From Halostella litorea (lineage in GTDB: Archaea > Halobacteriota > Halobacteria > Halobacteriales > Natronoarchaeaceae): 64,000 nucleotides of DNA. The translations under genes and the position numbers were made by a program. The notes under the pieces were generated by a model that saw only the letters and a list, made by a program, of their open reading frames with translations, made no database searches and was not told where the DNA came from. How positions within the stretch are numbered: position 1 is the first letter of the stretch; the number at the start of each line of letters is the position of its first letter. Shown here piece by piece: positions 25,671 through 32,423 of the stretch. Location: the NCBI RefSeq assembly GCF_004785955.1, contig NZ_SJER01000009.1, positions 1-64,000 on the forward strand, in the 5' to 3' direction.

Positions 25671-25817
25671 ATGTGCGGGGTGGGTATGCACCGGTTGAGC
25701 CCCGGTCCATGGTGGTGCGATAGCTAGAAGATCGGTATATGCTTTCTGGCCACCAACTGGTGCAAAAATCTAAAGTAAATTATAACCGGAGAGTTCGTTC
25801 ACCTTGCAAAGGTACTG

Positions 25818-25858
25818 TTAACCAACAACGGGGTTAGATGCCGTTGTCTGTTGGTTAA
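25818..25858. repeat. TTAACCAACA inverted repeat upstream of the conjugation operon
   Basis: TTAACCAACA at 25818-25827 is inverted as TGTTGGTTAA at 25849-25858 with a 21-base spacer. It lies between the exonuclease VII small-subunit gene and the conjugation operon, about 150 bases ahead of the ATG at 25670. It matches the repeat at 11923-11963, so one regulator may bind both. Confidence 0.65.
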
Positions 25859-25873
25859 GGTTGGAATGGCGCT

Positions 25874-26056
25874 CTACTCGAGTTCCACGACCTCTCCACG
25901 CCCGTTGTCAAGGATTTCTCGCACCTCGGCCAAGAGTTCCTGACCTTCCTCGTGGAGCCTTGTCCCTTCATCGAGGTCACACTCGTCCGCATCGAGCTGC
26001 TCAATGATTTCTTCGACACGGGCCAGCCGGTCGTGGATCTCTTGGTCGTTTGCCAC
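25874..26056 (-). CDS. xseB: Exonuclease VII small subunit
   Basis: The 60-residue, two-helix protein (DQEIHDRLARVEEIIEQLD, then CDLDEGTRLHEEGQELLAEV) matches XseB in length and pattern. XseB binds the large subunit and supports processive degradation of single-stranded DNA. The start is taken as GTG at 26056, 2 bases after the XseA stop; a TTG further upstream lies inside XseA. The gene order (large then small) is as in bacterial xse pairs. Confidence 0.85.
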   Translation of the reverse strand: MANDQEIHDRLARVEEIIEQLDADECDLDEGTRLHEEGQELLAEVREILDNGRGEVVELE

Positions 26057-26058
26057 GC

Positions 26059-27111
26059 TTAGATCACCCCCAACCAAAGCCCAGTGATGGCCAACAACAG
26101 CAACAACAGCACAGCGATTGCGGCCTTGTAGTAGACCGGCGGGAGCCCCTCGGGTACGGCCGCCTCGTCGACTGCTTCGGCGAGTTCCTGTTCGTGTTCG
26201 TGCTCCTGCTGAAAGGTATCGTACGCAGCGTCGAGTTGCTGTGCCAGCGGCTTGACTTCGCCCGCCAAGAACTCCTCGCGGGAATTCACGATATACTCGC
26301 CGGCGGCCGTCGGCGTGATCGTTGCCACATCCGCGACCTGATCGGCGATTAACCGGTCGTCAGTATGCCCGATCGCCGTGACGATCGGGGTGTTTGCGGT
26401 GAAGATAGCTTCCGCGACCCGCTCGGTGTTGAACGCCTGGAGGTTCGAATCACTCCCGCCGCCACGGCCGACGATGATTGAGTCGACCTCTTCGGAGCGG
26501 TCGAGATGGTGGATACCGTTCGCGATGGATGTGGGCGCTTCCGACCCCTGGACGGTGGCGTCCTTCACCAGGATGTCGACGGTAGGGTCCTGTTCATGGA
26601 TCGCGTTCTGGATGTCATAGCGGGCATCGCCACGGAGGGAGGTTACGACCCCAACCCGCTCTGGAAACGCCGGCGGGCGCTGTTTCTGCTCGTCGTCGAA
26701 CCAACCACGTTCTTCGAGTTCGCTTCGCAGTCGCTCGACGGCAGCCGCTTGGTCGCCGTCGCCGACGACGATCACTTCCCACGGTTTGAGGTCGATTTTC
26801 CCGCCCTCTGTCCAGTAGTCGATATCGCCTTCGAGGATGACCTCCGTCCCGTCCTCGAGGTCAGCGTCCATCTTCTGATAGCGGTTCGTCCAGAGCATAC
26901 AGGGAAGCTCGGCGTCGCCGTCGGTGAGAGTGAAATAGAGGGCGGTACTGTTCTGATGGAGATCCGTGACCTCGCCAATACAGCGGACGCCATTGAGGGC
27001 AGGCGTGTCCTGGACGACCGACGCAATCCGGTCGTTCAGCTGTGACACGCTGAGGACCTCTCCTGCATCGGGGTCGACCGCCTGCCGTTCAGTATCCGGT
27101 GCGTCCGCCAT
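26059..27111 (-). CDS. xseA: Exonuclease VII large subunit, membrane-anchored
   Basis: The 350-residue protein has an N-terminal OB-fold (about 19-105, VRCIGEVTDLHQN onward). The catalytic domain shows RVGVVTSLRGDARYDI and the hallmark IIVGRGGGSDSNLQAFN (near residue 215), then AIGHTDDRLIADQVAD. It is shorter than E. coli XseA (about 456) because the long coiled coil is reduced to about 50 residues. The C-terminus is a TM helix (about 326-348, AAIAVLLLLLLAITGLWL). ExoVII degrades single-stranded DNA. Placement beside the conjugation genes suggests processing of transferred strands at the membrane; I infer this from the anchor and context. Confidence 0.9.
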   Translation of the reverse strand: MADAPDTERQAVDPDAGEVLSVSQLNDRIASVVQDTPALNGVRCIGEVTDLHQNSTALYFTLTDGDAELPCMLWTNRYQKMDADLEDGTEVILEGDIDYWTEGGKIDLKPWEVIVVGDGDQAAAVERLRSELEERGWFDDEQKQRPPAFPERVGVVTSLRGDARYDIQNAIHEQDPTVDILVKDATVQGSEAPTSIANGIHHLDRSEEVDSIIVGRGGGSDSNLQAFNTERVAEAIFTANTPIVTAIGHTDDRLIADQVADVATITPTAAGEYIVNSREEFLAGEVKPLAQQLDAAYDTFQQEHEHEQELAEAVDEAAVPEGLPPVYYKAAIAVLLLLLLAITGLWLGVI

Positions 27112-27186
27112 CTCCGTTTCCTAACTTCTGAACAGGAACCTCAAAAAGCTACGTTCGAGTGCCGGGGTGGGCTGCGTTACGCAGGC

Positions 27187-27354
27187 CTACAGGTCGCGGG
27201 GCTGGACCGTCTTCCGGTCGTTGGCCTCGGCACGCTCTGCGGCGTCGTCGAGCAGTTCGGCGACCTCTTCGTTGAGGTCATCGTAGAAATCCGCCGAGAC
27301 ATTATTGTCCGAAAGTGCGTCCTTCACGGCTGCTTTGACGATTAGGTCAGACAT
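27187..27354 (-). CDS. Small DUF1931-type histone-fold protein
   Basis: The 55-residue protein reads MSDLIVKAAVKDAL...VSADFYDDLNEEVAELL and ends KTVQPRDL. That is the pattern of haloarchaeal DUF1931 histone-fold proteins: a first helix with LIVKAAVK, a middle helix and the C-terminal RKTVQPRDL strand. They are DNA-binding-like but their role is little known. The ATG at 27354 has a TATA box 30 bases upstream, suggesting a leaderless transcript. The gene is short and easily missed. Confidence 0.75.
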   Translation of the reverse strand: MSDLIVKAAVKDALSDNNVSADFYDDLNEEVAELLDDAAERAEANDRKTVQPRDL

Positions 27355-27379
27355 TCCATCGCGGAATTCTCCTGTCCAC

Positions 27380-27387
27380 TATATAAA
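27380..27387 (-). promoter_or_regulatory. TATA box of the histone-fold gene
   Basis: On the minus strand TTTATATA, centred about 30 bases before the ATG at 27354, fits a haloarchaeal TATA box for a leaderless mRNA. Confidence 0.55.
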
Positions 27388-27488
27388 GGTTCGAAGTTCT
27401 CACGTGGGCTTCCTGACCAGTATTGCCGAATTCGCCTCTGAGTACCAGAGAGAACATATGCCATCCCTCAAAAACAGGGAACAGACGG

Positions 27489-27785
27489 ATGCACGATCTA
27501 ACTGGGTTCCAGCGGGACATCTTGTACGTAACCACCGGGCTTGAGGAACCACACGGGCTCGCAATCAAGGACGAACTCGACGACTATTACGAGCAGGAGA
27601 TCAACCACGGCCGCCTCTATCCGAATCTCGACGATCTCGTCAACAAAGGACTGCTCGAGAAGGGTGAACTCGACAAGCGGACTAACGTGTACACGGTCAC
27701 GCAACGCGGATCGCGGGAGATCGAGGCGCGACGTGAGTGGGAAAGCCAGTATTTAGAAGACGTGAACGCACCCACTACGTCGTAG
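27489..27785 (+). CDS. PadR-like winged-helix regulator
   Basis: The 98-residue protein opens MHDLTGFQRDILYVTTGLEEP. The wing pattern GLAIKDELDDYYEQEINHGRLYPNLDDLV with KGLLEKGELDKRTNVYTVT follows. This is the small PadR-type regulator seen repeatedly in haloarchaeal viruses and plasmids. The ATG at 27489 is chosen; the upstream open frame is basic and not coding-like. The gene opens the island that follows and is transcribed away from the conjugation module, so it may regulate one of the two. Confidence 0.8.
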   Translation: MHDLTGFQRDILYVTTGLEEPHGLAIKDELDDYYEQEINHGRLYPNLDDLVNKGLLEKGELDKRTNVYTVTQRGSREIEARREWESQYLEDVNAPTTS

Positions 27786-27863
27786 GATCTGGCGAGTAGA
27801 ACTCAATAGCTCTATTGTAGTCTGTTAGAAGAAAGCCAAACTGAACACTCCAGCCAATCAGCC

Positions 27864-28577
27864 CTAACCCAGATCACCGAAGAGTTCCTCATGCCGTTCT
27901 TCCAACCGTTGAATCGTCTCCTCGCGCTTACCCATTGCATCCTCCCGGTGATCCTGAAGCGCCTCAAAGAACCAGGAATAGAAGTCGTTCAGAACGTCTT
28001 GGTAAGAGTGCATCTCCGCCTGGATATCAATCTCTTCACCCAATTCCGCAAGATACTCTCTCGGCTCTGGGTCGAAATCACCGTGATTCAGCAGTTCATC
28101 TCGCGACACAACGATACCAAACCGAACCCCTTCCTCCTCCTCGAATAGAGTAATGTCAATCGAGGGGAGGCGGCTCTTCACCATGAAATGCCGAAGCTGC
28201 TGGAGAAACTCCCACCGTGTTTCGATATCGTGCTTCCGCTTGCCCTTCTCATAGATGTCATCAAATTCGTTCGTACCGTACTTGTCCGCCCGCTTGATCC
28301 GTTGCGTCTGCTTGATGAGCGTGTAGACCGACACAACGTAGTTGTGATACCGGCGTAGATACTCCTGGAGAAACGCATCCATATCGCCTTTGTCCTTCTT
28401 CAACTGGATATTCAATCCCTGCTCTCGAAACCATTGATCCAGCTCGTTCACTTCCTCAAAATTCCGATTCACCGTGTATACTGACCGTTTCAACCGACGG
28501 AGTTCATTCGCGATTTCCGTTCCCTCGGTCTCTTCCAAATCCTGCAAAATATCTCGGAAGGTGGGGTTGTCGTCCAT
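27864..28577 (-). CDS. Helical protein of unknown function, possibly HEPN-like
   Basis: The 237-residue protein starts from the ATG at 28577. It is almost wholly helical. The segment FLQEYLRRYHNYVVSVYTLIKQTQRIKRAD resembles HEPN-type four-helix proteins, but the catalytic Rx4-6H is not cleanly seen. No TM helix. It is divergently transcribed from the next gene with about 55 bases between starts, so expression may be coordinated. Family unknown; a defence role is only suggested by location. Confidence 0.5.
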   Translation of the reverse strand: MDDNPTFRDILQDLEETEGTEIANELRRLKRSVYTVNRNFEEVNELDQWFREQGLNIQLKKDKGDMDAFLQEYLRRYHNYVVSVYTLIKQTQRIKRADKYGTNEFDDIYEKGKRKHDIETRWEFLQQLRHFMVKSRLPSIDITLFEEEEGVRFGIVVSRDELLNHGDFDPEPREYLAELGEEIDIQAEMHSYQDVLNDFYSWFFEALQDHREDAMGKREETIQRLEERHEELFGDLG

Positions 28578-28632
28578 ACCCGTGTTTGTGGCGGAGTAGT
28601 TATTAATCACTTCAGCAAGAAGCACGCAGCAA

Positions 28633-28962
28633 ATGGATTTCTACGTACCACACAACGGTGATGTAGACGACGAAGAGCTGTACCAAGACATCGTCTACTA
28701 CCTCGAGGAGCATCTTAGCCATTCAGTACAAACCGACACGAGGTACAGCTATCTTCGGTTCAAAGACGATGGCGACATCTATGAAGCAGAGGTCGGAGAG
28801 GTGTTCGACCCAGTTGATGAAGTTGTTGTAGCCATATTTGAGGGTGGGTTCGTGTTCTACATCTGCACCCAGAACAAGGGAACGCCTGGTTCGGACGAGG
28901 GGCCGATTATTGTGGAGAAGGGCGGGACGGTTCTCTATCACCGAGAGTTCGATGACTACTGA
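28633..28962 (+). CDS. Small acidic protein, unknown function
   Basis: The 109-residue, acidic, mixed alpha/beta protein has SYLRFKDDGDIYEAEVGEVFDP followed by a strand-rich half (VVVAIFEGGFVFYICTQNKG). No recognised family. It is followed by a membrane-protein gene on the same strand (57 bases to its ATG at 29020), so the two may form an operon. A TTATTAATCA element about 30 bases before the ATG could be its TATA box. Confidence 0.55.
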   Translation: MDFYVPHNGDVDDEELYQDIVYYLEEHLSHSVQTDTRYSYLRFKDDGDIYEAEVGEVFDPVDEVVVAIFEGGFVFYICTQNKGTPGSDEGPIIVEKGGTVLYHREFDDY

Positions 28963-29019
28963 TTGCAATTGTCTCGACGGGATGAGCCGTTTAGACTGCG
29001 TGATATCAACATATCGAGC

Positions 29020-29613
29020 ATGATTGACCCGAGTATCCTTTTCAGCAACATTCTCGGTGGCATCATCGCCCTCATCGTCGCCGTGGGAGTGTCTAGATGG
29101 GAGTTCAACAGACAAGCAAAGGAGAAGAAACAGAACTGGTACAGAGCTGTTCACAACACCTGTGTTCGGGCCTACGGCAGTCGAGATGTTGACCACCGGG
29201 GCGTTGATGACGCGAAACTGACTGAGTACGCGCAGTTGTACCAGGCGTTCGCCGAGCAAATCGAGACTAACCTCGCGGAAGCCCCAACGGACGAAGTGAA
29301 TTTGCCGTTGTTTAATGCCCTCCAGAATATCCAATTAGGGTGTATCAGGTTCGCGCTTGAAGTTGACACGCCGAACCCGCATAAGCAGTTTCTGCACAGT
29401 CGCCACGAAACGATTATTGATTTCTGCCAGATTGCGATGTACCTCATCGAGTTCGAGAAGGAACCAGACATCGAGTATCTCCACGAATTAGAGGGAGAGG
29501 AACTGGAGGAAGGGAAGGAAAAGTACGAGAAATTCAGTGAAGGGACGTTGTACGAGGAGCAGAACGACCGGGTGAGAGAGACGATGCGAAAACTGAGCAA
29601 GTTAGACGAGTAG
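29020..29613 (+). CDS. Single-TM membrane protein of the small island
   Basis: The 197-residue protein starts from the ATG at 29020. An N-terminal TM helix (about residues 5-26, ILFSNILGGIIALIVAVGV) is followed by a basic patch and a long cytosolic helical domain that ends in charged residues. One TM helix plus helical tail is typical of small effector proteins in defence loci, but no family is recognised. The 268 bases after it (29614-29881) contain no gene I see. Confidence 0.55.
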   Translation: MIDPSILFSNILGGIIALIVAVGVSRWEFNRQAKEKKQNWYRAVHNTCVRAYGSRDVDHRGVDDAKLTEYAQLYQAFAEQIETNLAEAPTDEVNLPLFNALQNIQLGCIRFALEVDTPNPHKQFLHSRHETIIDFCQIAMYLIEFEKEPDIEYLHELEGEELEEGKEKYEKFSEGTLYEEQNDRVRETMRKLSKLDE

Positions 29614-29881
29614 TCGGCTACTGAGGCCAGAACCCAATGTTGACTTAGATTGTCGCTTCTTCTCTCTTAGAGTTTGATTCTCGACACACAGACGTGGTAT
29701 ACCCATCCTGTATGACTTCGAATATTGGTTCAACACAGGAAGAATGAAAGAAATAAAACCATATACTGAACTCACCCTCTATATTCAGACACCACTCCTG
29801 GCAATCTCAAGGGGTTTCAACAGAGCCAACTCCATATAAAAACGGGACTGCTTTATCCACTTCCCACGAATACACATTGAG

Positions 29882-30769
29882 ATGGCTCGGCTCGTCTTCT
29901 ATCATCACCCACAGGCCGAGAATTTTTCACTCAAATATAGCTCGGCATCGGTAGCAGAGATCCGGTCTCAGCGGGACCAATCCAACGAGTCGACAAAGCT
30001 CATCGGGTACCCCTTCGAAACACCGGTCTATGTGCTCTACGAAGGCGATACAGAGATCGAATCAGCCCAAGACATCGACTTCGATCAGGAATGGCTGAGC
30101 GACCGTATTCGTGACCTTCCTCGTGCTGGGCAAGTTGTCACATTCCGATTAGTAGAGTTGCTCGAAGCCGCTGTCGATGTTCGAGATGAGGATGAGTTTC
30201 GGCTCTACAAGGAGTTCGAACCACAAAAGATCCAGCAGGCACTCAATCACGTATCCTGGGAAGCACCACTCCCGACCGTCGCCGGAGAGGTGCTGTCGAA
30301 TTTGATTCTCCGACATTCCCTCCCGAATGCGAATCATCGAACTGGCATCGCGATGCTACAGTTCTGTATTGAGAGTGTGGACCCGGATTTTGAGATGCCA
30401 CGAACACACGTCGACGACGATACTTGGCGAGAGTGGGTCAATCCCTACATCGTCGATTCCAAGCGGCTCATCACGGTCCGCCGGAACAATCTCCGTTTCA
30501 AGCAACTCGAAGATTTGGACGTCGATCTCGTCGAACGGAAAGACGGGATCCAAATCCGATTAGCCGAGTTCGAGTTGGATATGCACTGGCGAGAAGCCCT
30601 TTCGCAGTACGCTGAGCAGCATGAATCCCACTGTACGGACTTCGCAGATGCAGTCCTCAAACGTGCAGAGCGGGACGATCTGCTCGACTGTCAAGGACCA
30701 ACGAAACAAGAGTTCATCACGTATCTGGAGGACGGACTCGTCGAACGGGACTTCAGAGAAATGTTCTGA
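29882..30769 (+). CDS. Fic/Doc-like protein with variant motif
   Basis: The 295-residue protein contains, in a helical Fic-like region, the sequence HSLPNANHRT at residues 145-154. This fits the Fic/Doc signature (H-x-F/L-x-x-A/G-N-x-R). Such enzymes transfer AMP, UMP or phosphate to proteins and can act as toxins (Doc). The N-terminus (1-100) and C-terminus are helical and unlike standard Fic proteins. An AT-rich element upstream (about 29831-29841) may be the TATA box. No antitoxin-like gene overlaps it, unless the convergent 34-residue gene is one. Confidence 0.6.
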   Translation: MARLVFYHHPQAENFSLKYSSASVAEIRSQRDQSNESTKLIGYPFETPVYVLYEGDTEIESAQDIDFDQEWLSDRIRDLPRAGQVVTFRLVELLEAAVDVRDEDEFRLYKEFEPQKIQQALNHVSWEAPLPTVAGEVLSNLILRHSLPNANHRTGIAMLQFCIESVDPDFEMPRTHVDDDTWREWVNPYIVDSKRLITVRRNNLRFKQLEDLDVDLVERKDGIQIRLAEFELDMHWREALSQYAEQHESHCTDFADAVLKRAERDDLLDCQGPTKQEFITYLEDGLVERDFREMF

Positions 30770-30874
30770 TCAGTCGCGAAGCTCGGCGACCGACTGACCG
30801 ACCTCACGGACGTGTTCACTTCGCTCGAGGTCAAGTTCCTCGGCGAGGTAGTCAACCGTCTCTTCGAGGCTCAT
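30770..30874 (-). CDS. 34-residue microprotein (copy 1)
   Basis: The product begins MSLEETVDYLAEELDL and ends VAELRD. Initiation at ATG 30874 and stop at 30770-30772, directly convergent with the Fic-like gene's TGA. It shares the first MSL, the central RSE, the ExG and VAxL positions with the 34-residue ORF at 50701-50805, of exactly the same length. Conservation between two loci and the acidic composition suggest a real small gene. It may be an antitoxin, small regulator or leader. Confidence 0.5.
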   Translation of the reverse strand: MSLEETVDYLAEELDLERSEHVREVGQSVAELRD

Positions 30875-30949
30875 ATTGGAAAGAAGTCTGCCGAGCGGTA
30901 TAAACCTAGTGCTGACGCAGCAATGTAGCTCATCAGGGAAAGCGCCTCA

Positions 30950-31087
30950 TTACGTAAGACTATCAATCTCTTCTAGTGCCTCAGTTGCGACGTCGCCAAC
31001 TTCACCAGCTTCTATATGTGTGTAACGCTCTCTCACCATCTCCTCGGAGTTATCCAAGTAACGAGCTTTCAAGAGCCGCTGGAGAAT
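30950..31087 (-). pseudogene. C-terminal remnant of a tyrosine recombinase-like gene
   Basis: The minus strand holds 45 codons open to a stop at 30950-30952, preceded by an in-frame TAG at 31088. The encoded LLKARYLDNSEEMVRERY followed by THIEAGEVGDVATEALEEI strongly resembles the end of haloarchaeal integrases, where the nucleophile Tyr sits in a motif such as ...VRERYTHI. The 5' part is missing. It lies just outside the McrBC-like operon, consistent with a past integration or recombination at the island edge. Confidence 0.6.
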
Positions 31088-31160
31088 CTATCGTGCGCCG
31101 TCCGTCGTAATCGACGGCGGCCGAATGTCCTCATCGAGCGCCAGCAGGATTTTGAACGGG

Positions 31161-31170
31161 ATTTTATATA
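31161..31170 (+). promoter_or_regulatory. TATA box for the McrBC-like operon
   Basis: ATTTTATATA at 31161-31170 is centred about 28 bases ahead of the ATG at 31194. The spacing fits a leaderless haloarchaeal transcript. Confidence 0.6.
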
Positions 31171-31193
31171 CTGCGGACTACCTGTATTCGATA

Positions 31194-32423
31194 ATGAGTG
31201 ACTCGTCGGACGACTATACACTTGAAGATGCGAAAGACGAAGTCGGAATTCTTCGCCGTGTAACCGACGACGTCGTCGAAGCAATCCGGAATGCAGAGAG
31301 CGAAGACGTACTGGAGTTTTTGATCGAGGACGAGAAACTCGACGTGGTCCACGACGGTGAACGTGGTCTGGGTCGGGTTCGACGTGCTGTGCTTGAGTCA
31401 CCGTTGGCTTCAGACCGTCTCAAGCGCGTCGTGAGTCTCCGCGGTGATGAAACGCCCGAAGAGATACTCGTTCCGAAAGATGTCGAACGCAACGCCAAAG
31501 TCGCGCTTGAAGCCGGGAAGCCCGTCGTCCTGTACGGACCGACCGGAACAGGGAAGACGACCTTCGCCAAGCAGCTCGCCCGTGAGACCGGCATCGGGTA
31601 CGCTCTCAACACTGCGACCCCCTCGTGGACGCCGTCGGACATCATCGGCGGGATCAGCCCGGACTACACCGGTGACTCGCTAAGCTACCGGACGAAACTC
31701 GGCTGCGTGTCCGAAGCCGTTCAGCGTGCCCGCCGATTCGACGTCGAGTACGGCGTCATCCTCGACGAGATCACGCGAGCCGACATCTCGAAGATCTTCG
31801 GTCCACTGTACACCGCCATCGAGAATCCCCATCAGACCATCTTCGAGACCGACGAGGGGGAGACTATCGAACTGGACGAGCGGGTGAACATCATCTGTAC
31901 GATGAACATGTCCGACCGGACGGTAAACGAACTCGACAACGCGATCACCCGCCGGTTCGCCATGATTGAGCTGGACGAGTACGAGGAGGACAAGCGGCGA
32001 CAGCTGTTCAAAGACTGGATCACCACGCACGTCACCGACCACACGGATCTCGGAGAAAGCGAGATCCTCCGCCTGTTCGAGCGGGACTATCAAGGGATCA
32101 ACCACGGCCACGAATCGACGTCACAAGGGTCGATCATGCGCTTCGGCCCGATGCATTATCGCGACGTCGCCGTCTTCCTTGGCGTCGGCTGTCGAGAAGG
32201 CGGAGAGTACGAGTATGACCAGAAAGATGCGGTCGGACAGGCGTTCCGGACGTACATCGTTCCGCGACTCCTGAACGCCGCCGCATTCCCGCAGATCGAG
32301 CGAATCGCGGAACACTACCGCGCGATGAACGGCGAGTTCGAGGAGTTCGATCTCGCCCCTGCTGCTGAGCTCGCCGAACGGGAACTCGAACAGGAGCGTC
32401 GCCAGATGGGCTCCTACGAGTAA
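31194..32423 (+). CDS. McrB/MoxR-like AAA+ ATPase
   Basis: The 409-residue AAA+ protein has a Walker A GPTGTGKT at residues 115-122, a Walker B YGVILDEI at about 186-193, a sensor CTMNMSDR, and NAITRRFAMI with an arginine-finger-like RRF. The MoxR/McrB layout is clear; McrB drives DNA translocation for the restriction nuclease McrC. There is no recognisable N-terminal DNA-binding module, only a helical 90-residue stretch. The start ATG at 31194 is chosen over a longer upstream frame because of the TATA box. Its TAA overlaps the McrC-like ATG by one base (TAATG). Confidence 0.85.
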   Translation: MSDSSDDYTLEDAKDEVGILRRVTDDVVEAIRNAESEDVLEFLIEDEKLDVVHDGERGLGRVRRAVLESPLASDRLKRVVSLRGDETPEEILVPKDVERNAKVALEAGKPVVLYGPTGTGKTTFAKQLARETGIGYALNTATPSWTPSDIIGGISPDYTGDSLSYRTKLGCVSEAVQRARRFDVEYGVILDEITRADISKIFGPLYTAIENPHQTIFETDEGETIELDERVNIICTMNMSDRTVNELDNAITRRFAMIELDEYEEDKRRQLFKDWITTHVTDHTDLGESEILRLFERDYQGINHGHESTSQGSIMRFGPMHYRDVAVFLGVGCREGGEYEYDQKDAVGQAFRTYIVPRLLNAAAFPQIERIAEHYRAMNGEFEEFDLAPAAELAERELEQERRQMGSYE

